Origin: Sphingomonadales bacterium
GTDB lineage: Bacteria; Pseudomonadota; Alphaproteobacteria; Sphingomonadales; Sphingomonadaceae
Length of the DNA: 60,028 bases
Reading direction: 5' to 3'
NCBI GenBank assembly: GCA_025356275.1
Contig: JANXUK010000102.1
Span: 1 to 60,028, forward strand
The position numbers and the translations under genes are program-made. The notes under the pieces were generated by a model. The model was not told the origin of the DNA and did not search any database. It worked only from the letters and a program-made list of their open reading frames with translations. Position 1 is the first letter of the stretch. Every line of letters begins with the position of its first letter. Positions 27,785 through 39,590 of the stretch are shown here, one piece after another.

Positions 27785-27891
27785 CCGCGCCCTCTCCCGA
27801 CCTCCCATCCAGTATGTACCTGTGGGAGGTCGGGAGGGGGCGCGGTATGGCACAGGCTTCCTTCACGAAACGCGCCCTTCCGCGCCTTTCG
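27785..27891. repeat. Family 2 palindrome pair, locus 1
   Basis: A near-perfect 23-base inverted repeat (27785-27807 with 27823-27845, core CCGACCTCCCA/TGGGAGGTCGG, one mismatch) surrounds a loop containing CAGTATGTA. A GGCACAGGC stretch and a second small hairpin (CGAAACGCGC 27866-27875 / GCGCCTTTCG 27882-27891) follow. The same two-part arrangement recurs at 42597-42720. It occupies the space between tadC and the convergent TetR gene, and may also act as a bidirectional terminator, although no T-run follows. Confidence 0.85.
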
Positions 27892-27907
27892 TCAATATGC
27901 CGCGCGC

Positions 27908-28540
27908 CTATCGCCGAACCAGAATGCCCGCCACCACGAAATCGTTGAGATGCGCGCGATACCGGTCGCGCAAAGCCTCATCGAGCACATCGGTGTCCGA
28001 ACAATGCCGTAGCACCAGCCGCGCGCTGAAAAACCGGTCCGCCGCGCCGATCACGGTGAAGTAGAACAATTGCGGGTCAACCGGCCGGAACACCCCCGCC
28101 GCCACGCCATCGGCAATCAGCCGCTCATAGGCATTCATCAGCGGCTTGAGGTACGAATCCGCCAGCCGTTGCGCCTCCGCCGGCTCGCTCTCCCGGATCA
28201 TCCGCATCAGCAGCCGGTGGACATAGGGCGTGGCAAAGAAATTATCGACCACCCGCGCCATATGAATACGCAGCTTGGTCTCGGGGTCGATCTCCTTGGC
28301 CAGCAGCGCATCGACCGAGGCGACGATCCCGGCCCATTCCCGCTCCAGCAAAGCCATCAAAAGCCCCGCCTTATTGCCGAAATAATACTTCACCAGCGCC
28401 GAATTGAGCCCCGACCGGCACGCCAGATCGGACAGCGAGATGTCCACCATATCGCCCTCGCGCATGATCGCGCTGGCCGTATCGAGCAGCATGTCGCGCG
28501 CGGCGAGCGGCGCACCTTCGATGGCGGGGATGCCGGGCAT
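27908..28540 (-). CDS. TetR family transcriptional regulator
   Basis: A 210-residue repressor-type protein with an N-terminal TetR helix-turn-helix (DISLSDLACRSGLNSALVKY, YFGNKAGLL) and a variable ligand-binding C-terminal domain. The ATG at 28540 lies 7 bases after the stop of the upstream short-chain dehydrogenase; a longer frame to 28609 would overlap it. It may be co-transcribed with the dehydrogenase at 28548-29333 and could control that gene. The inducer is unknown. Confidence 0.88.
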   Translation of the reverse strand: MPGIPAIEGAPLAARDMLLDTASAIMREGDMVDISLSDLACRSGLNSALVKYYFGNKAGLLMALLEREWAGIVASVDALLAKEIDPETKLRIHMARVVDNFFATPYVHRLLMRMIRESEPAEAQRLADSYLKPLMNAYERLIADGVAAGVFRPVDPQLFYFTVIGAADRFFSARLVLRHCSDTDVLDEALRDRYRAHLNDFVVAGILVRR

Positions 28541-28547
28541 GGGTGGG

Positions 28548-29333
28548 TTAGCGCGGCCCCATGCGGATGCCGCCATCCATCCGGACATATTCGGCGTTGA
28601 TGTAATCATGGCCGATCAGGAAGAGCGCGGTCTGCGCATATTCCTCAGGCCGGCCCAGACGCTTGGGGAATGGCACCGCCGCCGCCAGCGCAACCTGCGC
28701 CTTTTCGGGCAGGCCCTTCATCATCGGCGTCTCGAAAATGCCGGGCAGGATGGTGTTGATCCGCACGCCCTCACCCATCAGATCGCGCGCAATCGGCAAG
28801 GTCATGCCCAGCACGCCGGCCTTGGAGGCAGTATACGCCGCTTGCCCGATCTGGCCGTCCTGCGCCGCCACCGATGCGGTGCAGACAATCACGCCACGCT
28901 GGCCATCGGCGTCGATCGGGCCCACCGTCAGCATGCCCTCGACCGATTTGGCGATGCAGCGGAAGGTGCCGACCAGATTGATCGCGATCACCTTTTCGAA
29001 CTCGGCCATCGGGTAGCCCTTGACCGCGCCAGTCTCGCGGTCGCGGCCGACAGTCTTGATCGCGGTGGCGATGCCGGCGCAATTGACCAGCACGCGCTCC
29101 TGACCATTTGCCGCGCGCGCCCTGGCGAAACCGGCGACGGTGCTGGCCTCGTCGGTGACGTTGACGTTGCAGAAGATGCCGCCGATTTCCGAGGCAACCG
29201 CCTCGCCCGCCGCCCCGTTCATGTCAAAGATCGCGACCTTGACGCCCTGCGCCGCCAGCGCCCGCGCCGTGGCCTCGCCCAGCCCCGAGGCCCCGCCGGT
29301 AACCACAGCGGCAATGGAGGAATTGAGTTTCAT
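28548..29333 (-). CDS. Short-chain dehydrogenase, 3-hydroxyacyl-CoA dehydrogenase type-2-like
   Basis: The 261-residue product is a classical SDR with the NAD-binding TGGASGLGEATARAL, NCAGIATA, and the catalytic YTASK (AAYTASKAGVLGM) with Ser upstream (CTASVAA). The pattern GQIGQAAYTASKAGVLGMTL and INTILPGIFETPMM resembles 3-hydroxyacyl-CoA dehydrogenase type 2 (HSD17B10-like) enzymes of fatty-acid and branched-chain catabolism; this is an inference from sequence pattern. I start at ATG 29333; the very long upstream open frame reads through the divergent SDR and is spurious. It precedes the TetR gene by 7 bases. Confidence 0.88.
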   Translation of the reverse strand: MKLNSSIAAVVTGGASGLGEATARALAAQGVKVAIFDMNGAAGEAVASEIGGIFCNVNVTDEASTVAGFARARAANGQERVLVNCAGIATAIKTVGRDRETGAVKGYPMAEFEKVIAINLVGTFRCIAKSVEGMLTVGPIDADGQRGVIVCTASVAAQDGQIGQAAYTASKAGVLGMTLPIARDLMGEGVRINTILPGIFETPMMKGLPEKAQVALAAAVPFPKRLGRPEEYAQTALFLIGHDYINAEYVRMDGGIRMGPR

Positions 29334-29525
29334 GCGCGGGCGGCCTTTCGATGCGGGAGATTTAACCAGCCGCTTAAATGGGCGGGGGGATGCGGTCAAT
29401 CGGGTTGAACGCCCTTGACCGCCTGCCACGCACATCGCCCCGGCGCCTTCCCGTCCAGCCCCCTTTCCATCGCGCGCGCCGCATGGTCTGACCCGCGCAA
29501 ATCGAAACAGCCCGGAGTGACGACT

Positions 29526-30386
29526 ATGCAACGTCAGCTCGAAAACGACCTCACCGGCAAGGTAGTGATCATCACCGGCGCCAGCCGCGGCATGGGCAAG
29601 GAGGCAGCGCTGTGTTTCGCGCGGCGCGGCGCCAAGGTGGTGTTGGCGGCGCGCACGGTCGAGCCCGATGACGCCCTCCCCGGCACATTGGGCGAGGCGC
29701 TGCGCCAGATCGAGGCGATGGGCGGACAAGCCATCGCCGTCGCCACCGATCTGGCCAGGGCGGCTGATCTGAAGGCGCTGGTCGCCACGACGGTCGAGCG
29801 CTTTGGCGGGGTCGACATTCTGGTCAACAATGCCGCGGCGACCACCGACCACATCTGGAACACCCGCTTCCTCGACCTCTCGCGTGAGGATTGGCTGTAT
29901 CAGTTCGACGTCAACGTCCACGCGCCGTTCACCCTGACCCAGCTGGTCGTGCCGATCATGGAGGCGCGCGGCGGCGGGCGGATAATCAACCTCTCGACCG
30001 GCAGCGGCGAGGTGTTCCGCCAACCGGAAGAACCGCGCAAGCTGGACGCGGTGGGCGGTTTCAGCTTGGCGGTGCCCGGCTATTACTCCAGCAAACGCGC
30101 GCTGGACCGGCTGGGCAATTGTCTGGCGCCCGAACTGGCGCAGAAGAACATTTTCGTGATCGGCCTGCACCCCGGGCTGGTCGCCACCGAACTGGTCGCG
30201 ATCCGGGTGAAAGAAGCCGGGCTTGACGACAGCGTCGCGGTAGCGATGGCGGTGCCGGCGCGGATGATGGTCTATTTTGCCGCCTGCGCCGATCCGCGCG
30301 AATACACCGGGCGGCTGTTCTGGGCCGAGCGCGAGATGGCGGAGATGGGGATCGAGGCGGACGATCTGGCCCCAAGCCCGGCTTAA
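29526..30386 (+). CDS. Short-chain dehydrogenase/reductase
   Basis: A 286-residue SDR with the cofactor motif ITGASRGMGKEAALCFARRG, LVNNAAATTDHIW, the serine in LSTGSGEV and the catalytic YxxxK in PGYYSSKRALDRLG. Substrate is not evident. I use ATG 29526, preceded by CGGAGTGA, because the Rossmann strand follows it at the usual distance; the frame to 29415 would add 37 non-family residues. It is divergent from the SDR/TetR pair with 190 bases between starts, so it may share a regulatory region with them. Its stop lies in a 16-base tandem repeat. Confidence 0.88.
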   Translation: MQRQLENDLTGKVVIITGASRGMGKEAALCFARRGAKVVLAARTVEPDDALPGTLGEALRQIEAMGGQAIAVATDLARAADLKALVATTVERFGGVDILVNNAAATTDHIWNTRFLDLSREDWLYQFDVNVHAPFTLTQLVVPIMEARGGGRIINLSTGSGEVFRQPEEPRKLDAVGGFSLAVPGYYSSKRALDRLGNCLAPELAQKNIFVIGLHPGLVATELVAIRVKEAGLDDSVAVAMAVPARMMVYFAACADPREYTGRLFWAEREMAEMGIEADDLAPSPA

Positions 30387-30436
30387 TCCCAACTCGGCTT
30401 GATCCCAACTGGGCTTGATCCCAACTCGGCTTGACC
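30380..30436. repeat. 16-bp tandem repeat, 3.5 copies
   Basis: GGCTTGATCCCAACTC is repeated at 30380-30395 (with A for G at position 6), 30396-30411 (last base G), 30412-30427 and partially at 30428-30436. It spans the stop codon of the SDR (TAA at 30384-30386) and ends 15 bases from the clpB stop. It looks like slippage-type duplication in a convergent intergenic gap. Confidence 0.85.
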
Positions 30437-30450
30437 AATGAGGGCGCGCG

Positions 30451-33027
<2,577 letters not shown>

Positions 33028-33053
33028 GTGGGCCGTCTCTCCTGTTCCGGCAG

Positions 33054-33081
33054 AGATAGTGTTGCGATTGGGCAACACAAG
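33054..33081 (-). promoter_or_regulatory. Candidate RpoH (sigma-32) promoter of clpB
   Basis: On the minus strand CTTG (33081-33078), a 17-base spacer and ACTATCT (33060-33054) match the alphaproteobacterial heat-shock pattern CTTG-N17-CYTATNT at all but the first base of the -10. It lies about 27 bases upstream of the clpB start with an AGGAGA between. The spacer and flanking bases also form a perfect 7-bp inverted repeat GTGTTGC-GATTGG-GCAACAC (33059-33078), which could be an operator or a coincidence. Heat-shock control of clpB is well established in bacteria; the assignment of this site is inference. Confidence 0.55.
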
Positions 33082-33151
33082 CATTGCGCGCAAAATTCCG
33101 CTGACCGGAGCCGCACCGTTCATCCCCGGTTGGTATTCGCCGGCTTAGCCC

Positions 33152-33485
33152 CTAGTGGATTGATTTTGACATTTGCATCCCCTGGCGGTTGGGATGGGTC
33201 TGCAAATGTCAAAATCGTAAAATCCACTAGAATCAAAATCTTCTAGTGGTCCGAAAAGATTCTGACATTTGAGCGCGACCTGGCCTCAAGCGGTATCGAA
33301 TGTCAGAATCGGACCACTAGTGGATTGATTTTGACATTTGCATCCCCTGGCGGTTGGGATGGGTCTGCAAATGTCAAAATCGTACAATCCACTAGAATCA
33401 AAATCTTTTAGTGGTCCGGAAAGATTCTGACATTCGAGCGCGACTTGGCCTCAAGCGGTATCGAATGTCAGAATCGGACCACTAG
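33152..33485. repeat. Family 1 palindromes, locus 3: two hairpin pairs in tandem
   Basis: Four hairpins, all bounded by CTAGTGG/CCACTAG: 33152-33230, 33243-33320, 33317-33395 and 33408-33485. The second pair repeats the first with a period of 165 bases and a handful of substitutions, and shares a CTAG with it. Hairpins one and three have inner arms TTTTGACATTTGC/GCAAATGTCAAAA; two and four have GATTCTGACATT/AATGTCAGAATC. Linkers are AATCAAAATCTT(T), unlike the ATATTATATTGTTT of the other loci. The element lies between divergent clpB and the M16 peptidase. Confidence 0.9.
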
Positions 33486-33526
33486 GCCGTCGGACCGCGA
33501 CCGCCGCATCATCCTTCGGAGACTCC

Positions 33527-36493
33527 ATGCCCAAAATCGCGCCCAGATTCGCACTCAGCCTCATCGCCGCCACGGCGCTGGCCGGTATCGCGCTCTCCCC
33601 CGCCCACGGCGACACCTCCCCTCAGCCGGCGGCGCCAATCACCACCCAACTGGCCGATCTGATCCGGCAGGTCGACATCCCCTACCAAAGGTTCACGCTG
33701 AACAACGGTTTGCGCGTTCTGGTCCACACCGACCGCAAGACACCGATGGTCGGCGTCACCGTCTATTTCCACGTCGGCGCCAAGAACGAACCGCGCGGCC
33801 ACACCGGGTTTGCGCATCTTTATGAGCATCTGTTCTTCGGCGGCTCCGAAAACGCGCCCAAGTTCGACGAACAGATGGAGGCGGCCGGCGCCGGCAGTAC
33901 CAATGGCACCACATGGAACGACCGAACCGATTATGTCGAGACCGTGCCGACCGGCGCGCTGCCGCTGGCGCTGTTTCTTGAATCGGACCGGATGGGCCAT
34001 TTGCTCGGCGCGGTGACGCAGGACAAGCTGGATAAGCAGCGCGGCGTCGTTGAGAACGAAAAGCGTCAGGGCGACAACAACCCTTACGGGCTGATGCAAT
34101 ATGCGCTCAGCGAGGGACTGTTCCCGGTCGGGCACCCCTATCGCCACGCCACCATCGGCTCGATGGGTGATCTGGATGCGGCCAGCCTTGGCGATGTGCG
34201 CGCGTGGTTCACCGGGCATTACGGGCCAAACAATGCCGTGCTGGTGCTGACCGGCGATATCGACGTGGCTGCCGCGCGTCCGCTGGTCGAGCGATATTTC
34301 GCCGACATTCCGCGCGGGCCCATGGTGGCGCCGGTTCACGCCCGGCTGGCCACTTTGCCGGCGCCCGTCCACCGCGACATCGTGGACGCAGTCGCGGCGA
34401 CCAGGCTGGTGCGGGCGTGGAGCGGGCCGGGCTTCAATGATCCCGACACTCCGGCGCTGCTGGTGGCGATGCGGGTGCTGGGCGGACTGGCCAGCTCGCG
34501 GCTCGACAACGCGCTGCTGCGCGGGCGCGAGCTGGCGATCGACACCAGCGCCGAGGACGAGGTGCATGAACTGATCTCGGAGCTGAGCGTCACCATCGAC
34601 GTCAAGCCCGGCGTCAGCCGCGCCGCTGCCGAGACCGCGCTTGATGTCGAAATCGCGCGATTCCTCGCCGATGGCCCGACCGCCGACGAGGTTCACCGCG
34701 CCGCCACCACTATCGTTGCGGGCAGGATCGCGGCGCTGGAGGAAATCGGCGGGCTGGGCGGCAAGGGCGTCACTCTGGCCGAGGGGCTGACCTATTCGGG
34801 CGACCCGGCGCATTACAAGGCAGAGTTGGCCCGCATCGCCGCACTGACCCCCGCCGAGGTCCACGCCGCCGCGCGCAAATGGCTGGGCCGCCCGGTGTTC
34901 GCGCTGGCGGTGCTGCCCGGTGAGCGGACCGACAAGGGCGAGGCGATGGGCGGCTGGGGCGACGAGGGTAGCGGCCCCGTTCATTCGCCCGCCCCTTCGC
35001 CCGCCGCTGGCGCGGATACCAAACGTCCCGCCCCGCCGATCGCGGTCTCGCCCCCCCGCATCGCCCCGCCGGTGGCCCCGGTCGCGGCACTGACCCTGCC
35101 CGGCATCGAGCATGCCACGCTGTCCAACGGCATCCCGGTGGCGCTGGCACGGCGCAGCGCAGTGCCCAAGGCGCTGGTCAGCGTCGATTTCGATGCCGGC
35201 CTTGCCGCCGATGCGCTGGACACGCCCGGCACCCAGGCAATGATGCTCAAGATGCTGACACAGGGAACAGCTGCGCCGGCCCGCAATGCGACCGACGTGC
35301 TGGTCGCCGAGGAACAGCTCGGCGCTGCCATTACCACCAGCTTTTCAATGGATGCAAGCTCGGTACAGCTCGATGCGCTCTCGGCCAATCTCGCCCCGTC
35401 GCTGGCGCTGATGGGCGATATGGTGCGCCGCCCGTCGTTTGCACCCGGCGATGTGGCGCGTATCGGGCAGGAGCGTCTGGCACAGCTGGCACAGACCACC
35501 GCCTCGCCGGAGGGGATCGCGCTGCATACGCTCAACCCACTGCTGTTCGGCGCGCATCCCTATGGCCAGCCGGGCGACGGGCTGGGCAATGCCGCCGCCA
35601 TCGCCGCCCAAACCCCCGAGAGCCTGCGCGCCGCCGCCACGCGCTGGCTGCGCCCCGATCTGGCGCGGATTACCGTGGTGGGCGACATTACAATGGCGCG
35701 GCTGCTGCCGCTGCTGGAGGTGAGCTTTGGCGATTGGCATGCCCCCGCCAGCCCGCCACCCATCAAGCCGATCGCCGCTCCGATTGTGCCGCCCAAACCG
35801 CGCATCGTCCTGATCGACCGGCCAGGCCGCCCGCAATCCTTTATCGTCGGCGCGCGCGTGCTGCCGGTCAACGGGCGGCCCCTTAGGCAGACGGTCCATC
35901 AGGAGGCCGGCAATCAGGAGGCGCTCGATCTGGCCAATCAGGTGCTCGGCAATGATTTCCTGAGCCGGCTCAATTCGGACCTGCGCGAGGACAAGGCGTG
36001 GAGTTACGGGGTCGAATCGCTGATCCGTCAGCCGCTTGGCCCGCGCAGCCTGCTGGTCATCGCGCCGGTCCAGACCGACCGCACCGGCGATTCTATCGCG
36101 CATATCATCGCCGACATGGCCGCGCTGCCCGCCACCCGGCCGATCACCCCGGCCGAGCTGACCCGCACCGTGGAGGGCGATATAAGGGGGCTTCCGGCGA
36201 ATTATGAGACCGATGCGCAGGTGCTCTCGGCCATTGTGCTCAATGACCGGCTGGGGCGGAGTGAGACCTATGACACCACGCTGCCCGCGCGATACCGTGC
36301 GCTGGATGCCGCCGCGCTGAATGCCGCCGCGCGGGATTACCTGCAACCGGCGGGGATGATCTTCGTGGTCGCGGGCGACCGTGCCAAGGTCGTGCCGCAA
36401 CTGACCGCGCTGGGCCTTCCGGTCGATGTGATCCCGGTTGACACCGGCACCACACCGCCCGAAACCGCGCTCCATCCTGTAGGAGAGAAATGA
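33527..36493 (+). CDS. Exported two-domain M16 family zinc metallopeptidase
   Basis: A 988-residue periplasmic protease of the pitrilysin/M16 type. A signal peptide (FALSLIAATALAGIALSPAHG) leads into an active half with the inverted zinc site HLYEH (His97, Glu100, His101) and a downstream VVENEKRQ glutamate, then a proline-rich linker near residue 500 and a second, inactive M16 half lacking HxxEH. These enzymes degrade peptides in the periplasm; substrate unknown. GGAGACTCC upstream of the ATG is a ribosome site. The stop overlaps the next gene (ATGATG), so the small protein at 36490 is coupled to it. Confidence 0.92.
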   Translation: MPKIAPRFALSLIAATALAGIALSPAHGDTSPQPAAPITTQLADLIRQVDIPYQRFTLNNGLRVLVHTDRKTPMVGVTVYFHVGAKNEPRGHTGFAHLYEHLFFGGSENAPKFDEQMEAAGAGSTNGTTWNDRTDYVETVPTGALPLALFLESDRMGHLLGAVTQDKLDKQRGVVENEKRQGDNNPYGLMQYALSEGLFPVGHPYRHATIGSMGDLDAASLGDVRAWFTGHYGPNNAVLVLTGDIDVAAARPLVERYFADIPRGPMVAPVHARLATLPAPVHRDIVDAVAATRLVRAWSGPGFNDPDTPALLVAMRVLGGLASSRLDNALLRGRELAIDTSAEDEVHELISELSVTIDVKPGVSRAAAETALDVEIARFLADGPTADEVHRAATTIVAGRIAALEEIGGLGGKGVTLAEGLTYSGDPAHYKAELARIAALTPAEVHAAARKWLGRPVFALAVLPGERTDKGEAMGGWGDEGSGPVHSPAPSPAAGADTKRPAPPIAVSPPRIAPPVAPVAALTLPGIEHATLSNGIPVALARRSAVPKALVSVDFDAGLAADALDTPGTQAMMLKMLTQGTAAPARNATDVLVAEEQLGAAITTSFSMDASSVQLDALSANLAPSLALMGDMVRRPSFAPGDVARIGQERLAQLAQTTASPEGIALHTLNPLLFGAHPYGQPGDGLGNAAAIAAQTPESLRAAATRWLRPDLARITVVGDITMARLLPLLEVSFGDWHAPASPPPIKPIAAPIVPPKPRIVLIDRPGRPQSFIVGARVLPVNGRPLRQTVHQEAGNQEALDLANQVLGNDFLSRLNSDLREDKAWSYGVESLIRQPLGPRSLLVIAPVQTDRTGDSIAHIIADMAALPATRPITPAELTRTVEGDIRGLPANYETDAQVLSAIVLNDRLGRSETYDTTLPARYRALDAAALNAAARDYLQPAGMIFVVAGDRAKVVPQLTALGLPVDVIPVDTGTTPPETALHPVGEK

Positions 36494-36792
36494 TGTCGGT
36501 TGCCGGAAGCTATGATTGCGTTACGAAAACCCCGATGGGCGAGCAAAAAGGCGTGTTCACCGTCACCGTCGACGGCGACAGCTTCACCGGCAGCATGAGC
36601 GGCCCGATGGGCAGCATGGCCGTCGACGGCGGCAAGGTCAGCGGCGACACGCTGACCTGGAAGATGGACATGAAGGTGCCGATGCCGATGACGCTGGATT
36701 GCGATGCCAGCGTCGATGGCGATACGCTGACCGGCAATATCCGCGCCGGGGCATTCGGATCGATGGCTTTGACCGGCACGCGCCAGGGCTGA
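36490..36792 (+). CDS. Small beta-rich protein of unknown function
   Basis: A 100-residue protein with alternating short strands and turns (GVFTVTVDGDSFTGSMSGPM, then SGDTLTWKMDM, ending GSMALTGTRQG). It has no signal peptide. The repeated glycine/aspartate turn pattern is like that of small domains found alone or fused to the C terminus of hydrolases in this lineage, so it may assist the coupled M16 peptidase; that is inference. The start overlaps the peptidase stop; the second ATG is an equal alternative. Confidence 0.7.
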   Translation: MMSVAGSYDCVTKTPMGEQKGVFTVTVDGDSFTGSMSGPMGSMAVDGGKVSGDTLTWKMDMKVPMPMTLDCDASVDGDTLTGNIRAGAFGSMALTGTRQG

Positions 36793-36816
36793 GATCGGGA
36801 CGCGCTGCCCGCGCGA

Positions 36817-38004
36817 TCACGGATAGAGTGACGGCGCGGAATTGGGCGCCTTCGCGGGCTTAGCCTTGCGCGTCGTGGTGCGGCGCGGCGGGGCGACCAA
36901 GGCTGCGCCCAATGTCGCCCCCACAGCGACCGTCTCCGCCCTTTGCCCCGGCACGCCGCCCGCCTCCGCCGCGCGCCCGCTGGCGCCGGCAAGGCTGGCG
37001 CGCGCGCCGCTATCCACCGCGAAATCGAACACCAGCGCGCTGGTGGTGCTGGCCTGCGCCGCGCCGATACCGACCCCCGCCGCCGTGGTGACAAAGCCGT
37101 ATTCTCCGGGCGGCAGATCGGCCTCGGGCCGGACCGCGATTACGCCAGGCTCGACCTCGCTGGCAGCAAACGCCAGCCGGTCGCGATCGGAGACGCCGGT
37201 GTTGGCGCCGCGAATGCTGAAGCTGCCGATCCTGACCTCACGCCGGTCGCCATGTTCGGCAAAGCGGACCATGGCCATCGTGCCGGGATCGGGCGCCGCG
37301 CCCCATACGCTGCGCAAATTCTGTGCAGCGGTGCCGGCGCCGGTGTAGAAATAGAACGTGGGGCGCGCCGATCCCGCCACGATCCCGGCATGCCCGCCCG
37401 GCACGATCGCGCGATAGCTGACCGGGATCAGCCCGCCGCCGATCGCGTAGCCCAGAATGCTGCCATTGGTGGTGCGCGTGGTGGTGATCGGCTTTACCGC
37501 CAGCATGCTGGGCGGGCTCAGCCAATCGCCGAGCAGGTAGACGCCGGCGGGATGCGGCTGGTGCGGATCGGCCGAATCGGGGCGCAATTGGCTGGCTGCG
37601 GCAGCGCTTTGCATCGCGATCATCGCCGCGATCACCGAGCTCGACACGCCCGCGCGCCGCAGCGCGATCAGCACATCGCTGGCGGTGTCGAATTGGGGCT
37701 CGCAGGCATAGACCTTGGCAATGATCGCCGGGTCGCCCAGCCCGGCGCGGGTCAGCTCGACAACGGTAAGATTGGTCAGCTTTTCCGCGCCCGGCGCGGG
37801 GTGAAAGCCGGCGGGCGGAGCCGCTGGCATCGGCAGGACGGCATCCTCGGTTGGTGCCGGCGCCGGTTTTCGCACCGCGCTGTGCCGATGGTGGGTGAGC
37901 GCATAGCCGGCGGTGTCGGCGCGTGAACCGGGCGGCACCAAAGCCCCCGCCGGCGCGCCCGGAATCAACGCCGCGCCCACCATAATCCACCACAGCCGCC
38001 GCAT
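36817..38004 (-). CDS. Putative exported protein, unknown function
   Basis: A 395-residue product with an N-terminal hydrophobic leader (RRLWWIMVGAALIPGAPAGA) and a short domain near residues 75-130 (LTNLTVVELTRAGLGDPAII, then SSSVIAAMIAMQ) resembling helical repeats in envelope proteins, followed by a glycine-rich, probably beta-structured middle and a basic C-terminal tail (RRTTTRKAKPAKAPN). No known enzyme motif is seen. It is convergent with the small M16-linked gene and lies downstream of gatB on the same strand, separated by 78 bases. Confidence 0.65.
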   Translation of the reverse strand: MRRLWWIMVGAALIPGAPAGALVPPGSRADTAGYALTHHRHSAVRKPAPAPTEDAVLPMPAAPPAGFHPAPGAEKLTNLTVVELTRAGLGDPAIIAKVYACEPQFDTASDVLIALRRAGVSSSVIAAMIAMQSAAAASQLRPDSADPHQPHPAGVYLLGDWLSPPSMLAVKPITTTRTTNGSILGYAIGGGLIPVSYRAIVPGGHAGIVAGSARPTFYFYTGAGTAAQNLRSVWGAAPDPGTMAMVRFAEHGDRREVRIGSFSIRGANTGVSDRDRLAFAASEVEPGVIAVRPEADLPPGEYGFVTTAAGVGIGAAQASTTSALVFDFAVDSGARASLAGASGRAAEAGGVPGQRAETVAVGATLGAALVAPPRRTTTRKAKPAKAPNSAPSLYP

Positions 38005-38082
38005 TGAACCACCCCGCTCACTCGAAATGCGAGGATTTACCCAGTTGCGCCACTTGGCAAGGGCGTCGCGGCGGGAATCGCA

Positions 38083-39588
38083 CTAACCGCGCGCCAGGGC
38101 CGCCTTGACAGCCGCGTTGACTAGCCCCGGATTGCCCTTGCCGGCCATCGCCTTCATCGTCTGACCGACGAAAAAGCCGAACAAAGCCTCCTTGCCGGCC
38201 TTGAACTGCGCCACCTTGTCGGCATTGGCAGCCAGAACTTCGGCCACGGCGGCATCGATCGCGCCGGTATCCGAGGTCTGGGTGAGCCCTTCGCGCTCCA
38301 CGATAATGCCCGGCGCGTCGCCCGTTTCCAGCATCTTTTCAAGCACCTGCTTGGCGGCAGAGCCCGAGATTATGCCCTTGCCAACCAACGCCAGCAATTC
38401 CGCCCCGGCCTTTGCCGACACCGACGAATCCTCCAGCGCCTTGCCGGCCTTGTTGAGCGCGCCGAACAGCTCCGAAATCAACCAGTTTGCCGTCTGTTTT
38501 GCGACCTCGGCCGCGGGTTTTGCTTGCGCCGCCGCGCTCTCGGTCAGCAAGGTCTCAAACCACCGCGCGGTCTCAACCTCGGCGGTCAACACCCCGGCGT
38601 TATAGGTCGACAGCCCCAGCGCACCCTCATAGCGCGCCCGCTTGGCGTCGGGCAATTCCGGCAGGCTGGCGCGGCATTCTTCAAGGAATTCAGCGCTCAG
38701 TTCCAGTGGCAGCAGGTCCGGGTCGGGAAAATAGCGGTAATCATGCGCGTCCTCCTTGGAGCGCATCGAGCGGGTTTCGTTGCGGTCGGGATCATACAGC
38801 CGCGTCTCCTGCACCACGCGCCCGCCATCCTCGATCAGCGCGACCTGCCGCCGCGCCTCCTGCTCGACCACGGCCATCACGAACCGAACCGAATTGACGT
38901 TTTTTGTTTCGGTACGCGTACCAAGTGGGTCGCCCGGCTTGCGCACCGACACATTGACATCGGCCCGCATCGAGCCCTCTTCCATATTGCCGTCGCAACT
39001 GCCGACATAGCGCAGGATCGCCCGCAGTTTGCGCAGATAGGCCCCCGCCTCCGCCGGCGAGGCCATATCGGGCCGCGACACAATCTCCATTAGCGCCACC
39101 CCCGACCGGTTGAGATCGACATAAGACATCGTCGGATGCTGATCATGCATCAGCTTGCCGGCGTCCTGCTCGACATGGATACGCTCGACCCCGATACGCT
39201 TGACCGCCTCGGGCAGCTTATCGTCGGCCACGATATCGATCGCCCCCTCACCAACGATCGGGTGGAACAGCTGGCTGATCTGATAACCCTGCGGCAGATC
39301 GGCGTAAAAATAATTCTTGCGATCGAACCGCGACCACGCGTTGATCTGTGCACCGATAGCCATCCCGGTTCGCACCGCCTGACGAATGCACGCCATATTG
39401 GGCACCGGCAGCATCCCCGGCATCGCCGCATCGACCAGCGACACCTGCGAATTGGGCTCCGCGCCAAAAGCGGTCGCCGCGCCCGAGAACAGCTTGGAGG
39501 CGGTGGTGATCTGGGCATGCACCTCCAGCCCGATCACGACCTCCCATTCGCCGGTGGCGCCCTGGATGCGATAGGTGGTTTCCGTCAT
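38083..39588 (-). CDS. gatB: Asp-tRNA(Asn)/Glu-tRNA(Gln) amidotransferase subunit B
   Basis: GatB recognises misacylated Glu-tRNA-Gln or Asp-tRNA-Asn and activates the side chain for amidation. The protein of about 500 residues has [20 protein letters not shown], the cradle motif [14 protein letters not shown], and the C-terminal YqeY-like tRNA-binding tail ([12 protein letters not shown]). I choose ATG 39586-39588 (MTETTYRI), two bases past the gatA stop; an ATG four codons earlier overlaps it. It is the last gene of gatC-gatA-gatB on the minus strand. Intact, in contrast to gatA. Confidence 0.95.
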   Translation of the reverse strand: MTETTYRIQGATGEWEVVIGLEVHAQITTASKLFSGAATAFGAEPNSQVSLVDAAMPGMLPVPNMACIRQAVRTGMAIGAQINAWSRFDRKNYFYADLPQGYQISQLFHPIVGEGAIDIVADDKLPEAVKRIGVERIHVEQDAGKLMHDQHPTMSYVDLNRSGVALMEIVSRPDMASPAEAGAYLRKLRAILRYVGSCDGNMEEGSMRADVNVSVRKPGDPLGTRTETKNVNSVRFVMAVVEQEARRQVALIEDGGRVVQETRLYDPDRNETRSMRSKEDAHDYRYFPDPDLLPLELSAEFLEECRASLPELPDAKRARYEGALGLSTYNAGVLTAEVETARWFETLLTESAAAQAKPAAEVAKQTANWLISELFGALNKAGKALEDSSVSAKAGAELLALVGKGIISGSAAKQVLEKMLETGDAPGIIVEREGLTQTSDTGAIDAAVAEVLAANADKVAQFKAGKEALFGFFVGQTMKAMAGKGNPGLVNAAVKAALARG

Positions 39589-39590
39589 AC

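Noticed and set aside
33152..33485. CRISPR-like array from the regular repeats upstream of clpB
   Set aside because: Units are long palindromes in direct contact without unique spacers, and no cas genes are present.
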